From contig CAYJOG010000002.1 of the NCBI GenBank assembly GCA_964371695.1, positions 1 through 22,038 on the forward strand: a stretch of 22,038 bases of DNA, in the 5' to 3' direction. The position numbers and the translations under genes are program-made. The notes under the pieces were generated by a model that searched no databases, was not told the DNA's origin, and saw nothing but the letters and a program-made list of their open reading frames with translations. This document shows, piece after piece, positions 13,344-20,685 of the stretch. Origin of the DNA: CAYJOG01 sp964371695 [NCBI: uncultured bacterium]. GTDB lineage: Bacteria; CAYJOG01. Position 1 is the stretch's first letter. Every line of letters starts with the position of its first letter.

Positions 13344-14798
13344 TTGGCCGCCGCACCGGCCCAGGCGGGTTTCACCTATGCCCGCGCCATCGGCAGCCTG
13401 GGAGACGGCCCCGGCCAGCTCAAATATCCCACCGAACTGGCCGCCGCCCAGGGCAACGTCTATGTCACCGACTGGGGCAACAACCGTGTGACGGTGTTCA
13501 CGCCCGACGGCAAACCCAACGGTTTTTTCAGCCAGACCAAAGACGCCGCCCTGGCGGGGCCGGTGGCCATCCAGGCCGCCAACAACCGGTTGTATGTGCT
13601 GGAAATGAACGCCGGGCGCATCAGCCTGTTCACCTTCAAGGGAGAATACAAAGGCTCCATTGGCGGCGACCTGGGTCTGAACCACCCACGGGACTTCCGT
13701 GTGGTGAAAGACAAAATCTACATCGCCGACACCGACAACAACCGCGTGGTCATCACCAACCTGCAAGGGGTGCGCACCGGCGTGTTCAACGGCCTGAAGG
13801 GGCCACGGGGCATTGACCTGGCCTTTGAACGCCTTTTGGTGGCCCACCCCGAAGAAAGCCGCATCACACAAATCAACACCACCACCGGCTATCCCTCGCG
13901 CGCCCTGGGGGCCGACGGCACACTGCGCGGCCCCCGGCGGCTCACCACCGGCGGCGAGTGGCTGTTTGTGTCCGATTACGCAAACAGCCGTGTTCTGGTT
14001 TATGACAAGAACAGCCAGATGATTCAGCAGGTGGGCGGGGGCATCCTCAAAAACCCCGAAGGCATGCTGTGGCTTGCCGACCGCAAGGAACTGTGGGTGG
14101 CCGACGCCGAAAACGACCGGCTGGCGGTGTTCCGCTTCACGCCCGGTTTTGAACCGGTCCCGGCCATCGTGCCGCCGGTGGCCATCGCGCCGCCGCCCGC
14201 TGCGGTCAAACCCGAAGAAGAAGAATTCACCCGGCTGGTGAACACCTTGCAGGGCGCACTCGCAGAAAAACAGCGGGCCGCCGTGGCTTATAAAAGCGCG
14301 GCGGAAAAATCAGACCGTTTCTCGATGGACTATGCCCGTTACGCCACGCGCTTTTTGGGCAAGGCCGCGCTGTTGCCACAGAGCGCCAGTTTGCAGTTTG
14401 TGCTGGACGCCGCCAAACCCTCGGTGGTGGCGGTATATGCCGGGGGCGGTGAGGTGGTGGTGGGGGTGATTCCCCTGGCGGGCAAGCCGTTTTTCTCGGC
14501 CCCCTTCAGCGGCGCGCTGGACAGGGTGCGGTTTCTGGATTTTGATCGCGACAACCTGGAGGACATTGTGCTGGACCTGGACGCAGGCGGCGAAAAACAG
14601 CGTTACTTTCTCAAGGCCGACAGCGCGGCGGCGAAAGTGTCGCTGGCCCTGGGCCTGCCCATCAAAACCAGCGCCCACGAAAGCAAAACCTTTTTTGAAG
14701 GCAAACGCCTGTTTGAGGTGCGCCGACAAGTGGCAGGCGGCGAGGCGCTGATACGCTACAGCTACACCGGCGGCGTGTTTGTGGAGGAGAAAAACTGA
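13344..14798 (+). CDS. NHL-repeat beta-propeller exported protein
   Basis: The product is about 484 aa from TTG 13344. The N-terminal 270 residues hold repeated NHL units (GQLKYPTELAAAQGNVYVTDWGNNRV, split; NHPRDFRVVKDKIYIADTDNNRV; NPEGMLWLADRKELWVADAENDR), which fold as a propeller for protein, RNA or ligand binding. A Pro/Ala linker (about 272-290) leads to a helical and mixed C-terminal domain of unknown type that includes an FDRDNLEDIVLDLD acidic motif. The start is uncertain. The frame upstream of 13344 encodes CGVLAFLLAAAPAQA, clearly a signal-peptide core with an AQA site, back to a stop at 13320. The only ATG (13322) is one base out of frame, so either CTG 13332 is used or a 1-nt change broke the start. 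The gene follows a repeat cluster and precedes the HEPN-motif gene by 61 nt. Confidence 0.75.
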   Translation: MAAAPAQAGFTYARAIGSLGDGPGQLKYPTELAAAQGNVYVTDWGNNRVTVFTPDGKPNGFFSQTKDAALAGPVAIQAANNRLYVLEMNAGRISLFTFKGEYKGSIGGDLGLNHPRDFRVVKDKIYIADTDNNRVVITNLQGVRTGVFNGLKGPRGIDLAFERLLVAHPEESRITQINTTTGYPSRALGADGTLRGPRRLTTGGEWLFVSDYANSRVLVYDKNSQMIQQVGGGILKNPEGMLWLADRKELWVADAENDRLAVFRFTPGFEPVPAIVPPVAIAPPPAAVKPEEEEFTRLVNTLQGALAEKQRAAVAYKSAAEKSDRFSMDYARYATRFLGKAALLPQSASLQFVLDAAKPSVVAVYAGGGEVVVGVIPLAGKPFFSAPFSGALDRVRFLDFDRDNLEDIVLDLDAGGEKQRYFLKADSAAAKVSLALGLPIKTSAHESKTFFEGKRLFEVRRQVAGGEALIRYSYTGGVFVEEKN

Positions 14799-14846
14799 GT
14801 GAGGCGTGTTTTTCTTTGTTTGGGCACAGGATGGTAAGATGCGGAC

Positions 14847-14853
14847 AAGGAGG
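14847..14853 (+). promoter_or_regulatory. Strong Shine-Dalgarno AAGGAGG deciding a GTG start
   Basis: AAGGAGG is followed by 6 nt and GTG at 14860. This favours GTG 14860 over ATG 14839 and GTG 14806. Confidence 0.6.
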
Positions 14854-14859
14854 CCTGTG

Positions 14860-15408
14860 GTGAGTGGTGCTTTGAAAAAGCAGCGTGCGTCAAATGCCCT
14901 GGCGGCGGATTGGCTGGAAGGGTACGCCAGCGTTGTCGGAAATATCGGCTTGTTTCCTGAACTTCCGCCGGAAGAAGAATCTGGAAGAAGTGTTTCAGGC
15001 CACGAACAGCCCACCCCCTTGGAGCATATTCCCCGGGGTGTATTTGAGGGAACTTTCGAATCCTTGGGCGGTACGCGGGCGGCCTATCTGAAAGTACTGG
15101 ATTATTTGTTGAGTGTTGCTTCAACTTATCCGGTCTCCCCCGCTGCCGCCGGTTCACTGACTTACCGCTGGCGGGTGATTGCCGGTTTGAGGAATCACTT
15201 GGCGCATTTTCCGGAAGAGGAACTGGTTCAGTCATTAGACCGTTGGCAAACCACCCGCGATGAAGCGGCCAAAGATCATTTCTATGAACTTCTCGCGGCT
15301 TGGGGCCAGAAAAACATGAAAGAACCGCCGGAGAAATATCTGAAAAATCTGGGAAGCTGGTTGCAACTGGTCAAGCAGGAGGAAAAGTCCCCTGTCCCCG
15401 CCGGATGA
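14860..15408 (+). CDS. HEPN-motif protein of unknown function
   Basis: The product is 182 aa from GTG 14860 (200 aa if GTG 14806 were used). It is helical and soluble-looking with no signal peptide. The segment YRWRVIAGLRNHLAHFPEEELVQ is split here as YRWRVIAGL and RNHLAH (111-116). RNHLAH fits the RNxxxH active-site signature of HEPN nucleases, with helices on both sides. HEPN proteins act as RNases or RNA-binding toxins in toxin-antitoxin, abortive-infection and CRISPR systems. That is family knowledge; membership here rests on this one motif. Its 3' end overlaps the DUF2335 gene by 17 nt and contains that gene's ribosome binding site, so the two should be made together. The C-terminal tail is charged. 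Confidence 0.6.
   Translation: MSGALKKQRASNALAADWLEGYASVVGNIGLFPELPPEEESGRSVSGHEQPTPLEHIPRGVFEGTFESLGGTRAAYLKVLDYLLSVASTYPVSPAAAGSLTYRWRVIAGLRNHLAHFPEEELVQSLDRWQTTRDEAAKDHFYELLAAWGQKNMKEPPEKYLKNLGSWLQLVKQEEKSPVPAG
15377..15382 (+). promoter_or_regulatory. Shine-Dalgarno AGGAGG for a CTG start of the DUF2335 gene
   Basis: AGGAGG lies inside the end of the upstream gene, followed by 9 nt and CTG (15392-15394). In this frame no ATG, GTG or TTG occurs before ATG 15572, which is 180 nt further and has no Shine-Dalgarno. Confidence 0.55.
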
Positions 15409-15907
15409 TTCTCTTCCAGAAAAGCCCACCCCCACCACTGTTCCAGAAAGCCCGCAGCGTACAGATGATGCGGGCGGGGTTTCCAAAACGGAACAGGAGT
15501 CGGGATGGAACAAGGAACGACTCAGGGAAATTCTTGAGCCGCAACTGACGGGAGACCCATCTGCCGAGGCGATGGTTCAGTCCCTGGCGGTTGCCTTCAG
15601 CGTGCGGCCCGCCAGCCTGGGCGACGAACTGGCGGCCATGGAAAAAGCGGTTCCCGGTGCTGGAGAGCGCCTGCTGAAAATGATCGAAAAAGAACAGCAT
15701 CATCAACATGAAATAGCCAGCCGGAAAATCGGCTTGAGTGAGCGGGGCCAGTGGTGGGGCGGCGGGCTGACGCTGCTGGCGCTTGGGGTGGGGGCTTGGC
15801 AACTCTGGGTGGGGCATTTGTGGCCTGGTGTTATTCTCGGCGGCGGTGGATTCACGCTAGTAATCCTCGCGTTCATCAAAACCAACTTCATGCAGAAACG
15901 GGGATAA
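15392..15907 (+). CDS. DUF2335-family two-pass membrane protein
   Basis: From CTG 15392 the product is 171 aa; a conservative start at ATG 15572 gives 111 aa. The first 50 residues are Pro/Thr/Glu-rich and probably disordered. Residues 70-109 carry FSVRPASLGDELAAMEKAVP and GAGERLLKMIEKEQHHQHEI, the pre-membrane helix typical of DUF2335 (PGAxxRIL, then EQxHRHE). Two hydrophobic helices follow, GGLTLLALGVGAWQLWV (about 124-140) and GVILGGGGFTLVILAFI (about 146-162), with a short basic tail. That order is the DUF2335 layout, a family of predicted membrane proteins without known function that is common in accessory regions. It overlaps the HEPN-motif gene by 17 nt. A +1 frameshift fusion with that gene is a less likely alternative to the internal start. 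Confidence 0.72.
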   Translation: MSPPDDSLPEKPTPTTVPESPQRTDDAGGVSKTEQESGWNKERLREILEPQLTGDPSAEAMVQSLAVAFSVRPASLGDELAAMEKAVPGAGERLLKMIEKEQHHQHEIASRKIGLSERGQWWGGGLTLLALGVGAWQLWVGHLWPGVILGGGGFTLVILAFIKTNFMQKRG

Positions 15908-15968
15908 TTTCTCCTCTTTCAAATCAGGACACCCTGGCTATCTTTTTCATTCAAGAAGGATACCTTTC

Positions 15969-17435
15969 ATGCGATTGACCCCAAACTGGCTGACAAAATC
16001 AAGCCTCATCCTGGCCGGCATGGCCCTGGGGTTTGTGGGGGGCTGCCGGTGGGGTCACCTGGGGGGTAACCAGAAGGGCCAGCAGGCCGAGGGTTTCGGC
16101 GGGGGTCTGGTGTCGGCCAGCCCCTCAGACAGAGCCAGCCGCGAGACCCCCGTGGTGCGGGCCATCCGCAAGGTGGCGGCGGCGGTGGTGAACATCAGCA
16201 CCGAAAAAACCGTCACCCAGAGCGCCCACCCCTTTGGTGGTTTCTTTCAGAACGACCCGTTTTTTGACAAGTTCTTTCAGGATGTTTTTCCCAAGCAGCA
16301 GGTGCAGCAAAACACCCTGGGCAGCGGCGTGGTGGTAGACCCCAAAGGTCTGGTGCTCACCAATCACCATGTGCTTTTGCCCGCCAGCGAAATCAAGCTC
16401 ACCCTCAAGGACGGCACCAGCCACCGGGCCACGCTCATTGGCGGCGACGCGCAGTTTGACATCGCCATTTTGCAGATGGAGGGCAAACCGCCTTTTCCTT
16501 ACGCCACGATGGGCGACAGCGACGACCTGATGATCGGCGAAACCGTCATCGCCATCGGCAACCCCTTTGGCCTGGAAAGCTCCGTCACCACCGGCGTGAT
16601 CAGCGCGCTGGACCGCTCGGTGCGCATCAGCAAAGACCGCGTGTTCAACGGCTTCATCCAGACCGACGCGCTCATCAACCCCGGCAACAGCGGCGGCCCG
16701 CTGGTGAACATCAACGGCGAGGTCATCGGCATCAACACCGCCATTTACAACGAAGCCCAGGGCATCGGTTTTGCCATTCCTGTCAAACGCGCCCATCAGG
16801 TGGTGCGCCAGTTGCAGACCTTTGGCAAGGTGAAGAGGGGCTGGCTGGGCATTCGTGTGAAGGACATGAACAACGACGTGCGCGAGCACTTCGGCCTGCC
16901 CAAGGAAACCGGCGGCGTGCTGGTGACCGGCGTGGAAAAAGACAGCCCGGCGGCCAAGGCGGGGCTGAAACCCGGCGACGTGCTGCTCAAAACCGGCAGC
17001 CACACCTTGGGTGAGGCATCAGATTTTTATCAGGACACGGGGGATCTCATCGTGAACGACGCGGTGACCCTCACGCTGTGGCAAAAGGGCAATACCCGCG
17101 AGGTGAACGTGCGGGCCGTGGAGATTGGCCCCGAAGCGGCCCGGTCGGTGCTGGAGAACCTGGTGGGGGCCACGCTCAGCCCGGTGGACCCCGCCGCCCG
17201 CCAGCGTTACGGCCTTGTGGCGGACAAGGGATTTGTGGTGAGCAGCGTAATCACCGGCGGCCAGAGCCAGCGCATCGGCATTCAGCCCGGCGACGTGTTT
17301 TTGCGCGTGGACAACGTGGAACTGAACCGCCCCAAAGACGTGCAGGACGCTGTGAATCTGGCCTATGGCAAAGCCAGTTTTGTGGCCCTGGTGCAGCGGG
17401 GCAGACAGGGATACTGGATCACGTTCGAGTTTTGA
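15969..17435 (+). CDS. Deg/HtrA-type periplasmic serine protease with two PDZ domains
   Basis: It degrades or refolds damaged envelope proteins. The product is 488 aa with AAGGA 8 nt before the ATG. The N-terminus has LILAGMALGFVGGC, so it is either a signal anchor or a lipoprotein (VGGC, Cys26). The trypsin-like domain spans about 62-280 with His134 in TNHHVL, Asp164 in FDIAIL and Ser241 in NPGNSGGPL. PDZ1 spans about 288-385 (GWLGIRV, GVEKDSPAAKAGLKPGDVLL) and PDZ2 about 395-485 (VSSVITGGQSQRIGIQPGDVF). A flexible Phe-rich LA-type loop (GGFFQNDPFFDKFF) lies at 90-103. All catalytic residues are intact, and length and layout match DegP/DegQ/MucD. It converges on the ankyrin lipoprotein gene with a 9-nt gap, leaving no room for separate terminators. 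Confidence 0.93.
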   Translation: MRLTPNWLTKSSLILAGMALGFVGGCRWGHLGGNQKGQQAEGFGGGLVSASPSDRASRETPVVRAIRKVAAAVVNISTEKTVTQSAHPFGGFFQNDPFFDKFFQDVFPKQQVQQNTLGSGVVVDPKGLVLTNHHVLLPASEIKLTLKDGTSHRATLIGGDAQFDIAILQMEGKPPFPYATMGDSDDLMIGETVIAIGNPFGLESSVTTGVISALDRSVRISKDRVFNGFIQTDALINPGNSGGPLVNINGEVIGINTAIYNEAQGIGFAIPVKRAHQVVRQLQTFGKVKRGWLGIRVKDMNNDVREHFGLPKETGGVLVTGVEKDSPAAKAGLKPGDVLLKTGSHTLGEASDFYQDTGDLIVNDAVTLTLWQKGNTREVNVRAVEIGPEAARSVLENLVGATLSPVDPAARQRYGLVADKGFVVSSVITGGQSQRIGIQPGDVFLRVDNVELNRPKDVQDAVNLAYGKASFVALVQRGRQGYWITFEF

Positions 17436-17444
17436 GAGCCGGTG

Positions 17445-18455
17445 TTATTTCTCTTGCAGACTTTTTTGAATTTCCCTTGCCTTGGCCATTTCCGCCCGTC
17501 CCGCATCTGCTTCTGCTTTGTCTTTTGACTTGGCCTGGGCGGCCCACTCAGGCTGCATTTCTTTTTGATATACAAGGGCAAGCGCCAAGGGCGTTTGACC
17601 ATGGTTGTCTTTGAGTGTGGTGTCTGCTCCGTGTTTGAGCAGTACCGTGACAAAAACTGGATTATTCTCCAGCACGGCCCTGTGAAGCGGCGCTTTTCCC
17701 TGGTCATCCAGCAACAGGTCAAGACGAGAGGGGGCTTCTTCGTTTTTCTTTGACGATTTCTTTTTGGGCTGCGGGTTTTCTTCTTCGACGGGAAAAGCCC
17801 AGTTCAGTTTTGCCCTAGCCTTTAACAGGGAGGACAAAATGACTTCCGCCTCTTCTTCTTCCCGCGAACAACCCGCAGTAAATTCCCAAATCAGGTTTTT
17901 CTCTGCTTTTGCTCCCGCCTTGACCAGTTGCACAAAACGGTTGGGATGCACACACCGATCAATTGCAAAACTCAACAGACTGCCTGCTTCGGAACGAACA
18001 TCCACCGCTGCTTTGACCTGCAACAACAGCGTCGTGGCACCCTCATGCTCAATGGCGTCAAACAGCGGGGTTCTGCCCTCGTTGTCTTTTTGATTGACCG
18101 ATACTCCGGCCTTGATCAGAAAGCGCAGGGCGCGCGGGTTGTCCGTAAAAGCGGCGTAGTGCAGGGCGTTTTTTCCTGTTTTGAAGTCCGTCACCTGAAT
18201 GTCCACAGGCTTTTTCATTCTGCACATGCCCATGCGGCGACAAGCGAATGAATTAGCCGTAACGGGGTCCACACCCCCCGCCGTCAATGTCTCCAGTTCC
18301 CGCACGTTGCCGCGATAGGCGGCATCCAGAAAAGGATCATCGGGGCGTTCAACCGTGTAGGCACACCCCAACAGAAACACCACACCCAACAGCGTCAAGC
18401 AAAGACTGTGGATTCCAGACGAGGAGGGAATGGACCTGTTCTGAAAATGCAACAC
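17445..18455 (-). CDS. Ankyrin-repeat lipoprotein
   Basis: It is 336 aa from GTG 18455, chosen because AAGG lies 8 nt upstream and a short lipoprotein signal then follows; GTG 18509 would add 18 residues. The hydrophobic stretch CLTLLGVVFLLGC has a classic LLGC lipobox (Cys31). Ankyrin-like units follow: DPFLDAAYRGNVRELETLTAGG, split from GKNALHYAAFTDNPRALRFL, then EGRTPLFDAIEHEG, and after a Lys/Glu-rich insert GKAPLHRAVLENNPVFVTVLL and GQTPLALAL. The C-terminal 50 residues are charged and helical. Ankyrin repeats mediate protein binding, so this is probably a membrane-anchored periplasmic scaffold. The partner is unknown; the facing Deg protease is a neighbour only. Confidence 0.82.
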   Translation of the reverse strand: MLHFQNRSIPSSSGIHSLCLTLLGVVFLLGCAYTVERPDDPFLDAAYRGNVRELETLTAGGVDPVTANSFACRRMGMCRMKKPVDIQVTDFKTGKNALHYAAFTDNPRALRFLIKAGVSVNQKDNEGRTPLFDAIEHEGATTLLLQVKAAVDVRSEAGSLLSFAIDRCVHPNRFVQLVKAGAKAEKNLIWEFTAGCSREEEEAEVILSSLLKARAKLNWAFPVEEENPQPKKKSSKKNEEAPSRLDLLLDDQGKAPLHRAVLENNPVFVTVLLKHGADTTLKDNHGQTPLALALVYQKEMQPEWAAQAKSKDKAEADAGRAEMAKAREIQKSLQEK

Positions 18456-18597
18456 CAAACCGGCCTTGTGCCGGTGGCGGAGAAAAACCTCTGCCCAGCG
18501 CTGTGCCACCCGATGGGTTCATTCTATGGACCGGTTGCAGGAAACGTAAGGGCCAAAGCCAATGCTGTCAGGTTATCCGCAGCCCCGGCATCTCGCT

Positions 18598-18752
18598 TTG
18601 TCATGACCCACAAGTTGGCGTCATTCCCGCGAAGGCGGCAGTCCAGTTGAAACAAAAATCCCACACCTTCTTCTGATTTCTTTTTCAGTTCTCTTTCAGT
18701 GGGGCAGGCGTCCCGCCTGCCTTTTTATTTGAACGCAGGCAAGATGCCTGCG
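18598..18752. repeat. Composite REP/MITE-like element (third full copy)
   Basis: It carries the shared 5' flank (18598-18618), then CGTCATTCCCGCG with a decayed right arm (GGCGGCAGTCCAG, to 18646), an AT-rich spacer like that at 11367-11409, GGCAGGCG-TCC-CGCCTGCC (18703-18721) and CGCAGGC-AAGAT-GCCTGCG (18734-18752). The hairpin at 18703 is followed by TTTTTATTT, so it could act as a plus-strand terminator. Confidence 0.75.
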
Positions 18753-18880
18753 CCACCAATTTCAAGTCTGAAGCACCACTGGATGCCGACGCCACCAGTT
18801 TTCGACAAAGCAACTTGCCAGGGCGGTTCCAGCGAGTGGGTTGTTGGTTGCCAGAGGCTGCATTACAATGTCATTCACGA

Positions 18881-18889
18881 GGGGGGGGG
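18881..18889 (+). repeat. Nine-G tract at the antitoxin ribosome binding site
   Basis: GA, nine G residues, then AGCC precede the ATG at 18894. The run overlaps the Shine-Dalgarno, so slippage would shift its spacing or strength. Confidence 0.6.
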
Positions 18890-18893
18890 AGCC

Positions 18894-19157
18894 ATGGCGG
18901 CCAACAAACTGGTTCAGGCCCGGATTGATGGGGACATCAAGGACGAAGCGGCGGCGGTGCTGGGCGCCATGGGGCTTTCGGTGTCTGACGCCGTGCGCCT
19001 GCTGCTCACCCGCATTGCCACCGAACACGCCCTGCCCTTTGACCTGCCCAAACCAAATCCTGAAACGGTCAAAGCGATGAAGGAGGCCCGCCGCAGCAAG
19101 CTGGCGTCTTTTGACACCGTGGAGGACCTGCTGGCGGATTTGAATGAGGAAGATTGA
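18894..19157 (+). CDS. RelB/DinJ-family antitoxin
   Basis: The product is 87 aa. The N-terminal half (LVQARIDGDIKDEAAAVL, GAMGLSVSDAVRLLLTRIA) is a ribbon-helix-helix DNA-binding domain as in DinJ. The middle LPFDLPKPNPETVKAM is the typical linker, and the acidic C-terminal helix (DTVEDLLADLNEED) should wrap the toxin. It neutralises the downstream YafQ-like toxin and presumably represses its own operon by binding near the start. The ATG overlaps the toxin gene end-to-start by 14 nt. The ribosome binding site is a run of nine G. Confidence 0.88.
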   Translation: MAANKLVQARIDGDIKDEAAAVLGAMGLSVSDAVRLLLTRIATEHALPFDLPKPNPETVKAMKEARRSKLASFDTVEDLLADLNEED

Positions 19158-19425
19158 ACAAACCAGCCAGTTCAGGCGGGATTACAGACGCGAGGCCAAA
19201 GGCCCAAACAGGTTGGTGCTTGAAAAGGATTTTCGGGTTGTTCTGGAGACCCTTGTCAACAACCAGCCCTTGTCTGAAAAGCACCATGACCACGCCCTGA
19301 AGGGTGAGTGGAAAGATTGCCGGGATTGTCACGTCAGGCCCGATCTGCTGCTGATTTACCGCAAACCCGATGAATCAAGGCTGCAACTGGTGCGCCTTGG
19401 CTCCCACGCCGAATTATTGGAGTGA
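19144..19425 (+). CDS. YafQ-type mRNA interferase toxin (RelE superfamily)
   Basis: The product is 93 aa. YafQ toxins cut mRNA in the ribosomal A site. Family residues fall at the same numbers as in E. coli YafQ: His50 in HDHALKGEW, His63 and Asp67 in CHVRPDLLLIY, and His87 in RLGSHAELL. The position of the Phe91 used by E. coli YafQ is Leu here. The gene starts inside the antitoxin gene (19144 versus antitoxin stop at 19157), so the two are translationally coupled. It converges on hemA with a gap of 6 nt. It is probably an intact type II module. Confidence 0.9.
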   Translation: MRKIEQTSQFRRDYRREAKGPNRLVLEKDFRVVLETLVNNQPLSEKHHDHALKGEWKDCRDCHVRPDLLLIYRKPDESRLQLVRLGSHAELLE

Positions 19426-19431
19426 TACCCC

Positions 19432-20685
19432 TCAATGCCCCAAAAAGGCGTTGATGACCTTCATGCGGCGTTTGCCTTCTTCGCGGTTGTCCACTTCGCG
19501 CAGGCGCATGAGGGGTTTGTGCAGGAATTTTTTGGTGAGGGCGCGGGTGAGTTCGTCCACCAGTTCCTCGCCTTCGGGGCCAAGCTGCTCCACCCGGCTT
19601 TTGAACCGCTCCATCTCGCTCACCCGCACCTGTTCGTAATGCTCCAGCAGATGCTTGATGAGCGGCACGGCCTCCAGGCTGAAATACCACCGCAAAAACT
19701 GCCGCCCCTCCACACGCACAATTTCCTTCACCTGCTGAATCTCCTGCTTGCGTGACTCAAAGGTTTCCTCCACCACGCCCCGCAGGTCGTCAATATCGTA
19801 GAGATACACGTTGTCCAGACCCCCCACGCGGGGGTCCACGTCGCGCGGCACGGCGATGTCGAACAAAAACAGGGGCCGCCAGCGGCGGCGGCGCATGATG
19901 TCCTTCACCTCTTCAAACTGAAGAATGGCCTTGGGGCACGCGGTGGAGGTGATCACGATGTCCACGCTCATCAGCCCCTCGTGCAGGTTTTCAAAGGGCA
20001 CGGCGCGGCCCAGCAACTGGCGGGCCAGCTTCACCGCCTTTTCGTGGGTTTTGTTGGTGACCACCACCTCGCTGATGCCCCGCTCCATGAGGTGCTGGGC
20101 GGTGAGTTCGCTCATTTTGCCCGCACCCACCAGCATCACCCGTTTGCCCTTCAGGTCGCCATACACTTTCTCGGCCAGGCGCACCGCCATGCCCGCCACA
20201 CTCACGCTGCCCTGGCCAATGGCGGTTTCGGTGCGCGCCCGTTTGCCCGCGTGCAGGGCCGTGTTGAGCAGGCGCGTGAGCACGCCCCCCAGGGTGCCTG
20301 CTTCTTCGGCCTGCTCCTTGGCCTGCTTCACCTGACCGATGATCTGGTCTTCGCCCAGCAACATGCTGTCCAGCCCCGCCGCCACCTCGCACAGGTGAAA
20401 CACGGCTTCTTCATCCTGATGGGCATAAAAATGCTCTTTGTAATCGCGGAAATGCCGGTGAAACAGCGTGTGGATGGCGTCTTCCATCAGCGTGTGCGGC
20501 TCGGTGTGGTCGGCGGCGACCAGCAGCACCTCGGTGCGGTTGCAGGTCGCGAGCAAAAGGGCTTCGTCCACGCCCTCAATCTGCCCCAGGCGGGCCAGGC
20601 CCTGGGCCGTGTCGGGCAGAGAAAACTGCTCGCGAATCGCCACGGGGGCGGTGTCGTGATTCAATCCGAAGAGGAGGAGATACAT
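19432..20685 (-). CDS. hemA: Glutamyl-tRNA reductase
   Basis: It reduces glutamyl-tRNA to glutamate-1-semialdehyde with NADPH, the first committed step of C5 tetrapyrrole synthesis, in the cytoplasm. The product is 417 aa, normal for the family. Visible are the N-terminal LLLFGLNHDTAPVAIRE, the catalytic cysteine in LATCNRTEV (Cys48), GLDSMLLGEDQIIGQVK (104-120) in the catalytic domain, the NADPH-binding VMLVGAGKMSEL (183-194), and the C-terminal helical dimerisation region. The ATG lies inside the end of the upstream sirC-like gene (25-nt overlap), so the two are coupled. A GGA four nt before the ATG is the only ribosome-binding hint. Confidence 0.95.
   Translation of the reverse strand: MYLLLFGLNHDTAPVAIREQFSLPDTAQGLARLGQIEGVDEALLLATCNRTEVLLVAADHTEPHTLMEDAIHTLFHRHFRDYKEHFYAHQDEEAVFHLCEVAAGLDSMLLGEDQIIGQVKQAKEQAEEAGTLGGVLTRLLNTALHAGKRARTETAIGQGSVSVAGMAVRLAEKVYGDLKGKRVMLVGAGKMSELTAQHLMERGISEVVVTNKTHEKAVKLARQLLGRAVPFENLHEGLMSVDIVITSTACPKAILQFEEVKDIMRRRRWRPLFLFDIAVPRDVDPRVGGLDNVYLYDIDDLRGVVEETFESRKQEIQQVKEIVRVEGRQFLRWYFSLEAVPLIKHLLEHYEQVRVSEMERFKSRVEQLGPEGEELVDELTRALTKKFLHKPLMRLREVDNREEGKRRMKVINAFLGH

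Larger units (their letters stand above)
18456..18893. other. Intergenic region with REP cluster, no gene
   Basis: This gap separates divergent genes. It holds the composite repeat at 18598-18752 and, near its right end, a TACAAT (18874-18879) that could be the -10 box of the toxin-antitoxin operon. A TTGCCA (18848-18853) is the best -35, but its 20-bp spacing is long. Confidence 0.5.

Noticed and set aside
13001-13816. 271-residue open frame between ddl and the NHL gene
   Set aside because: It translates the repeats and then an off-frame part of the NHL gene. The product is low-complexity.
15383-15408. Programmed +1 frameshift fusing the HEPN-motif protein to the DUF2335 protein
   Set aside because: A C-rich run before the stop could permit it, but an AGGAGG with CTG at normal spacing explains the downstream frame more simply.
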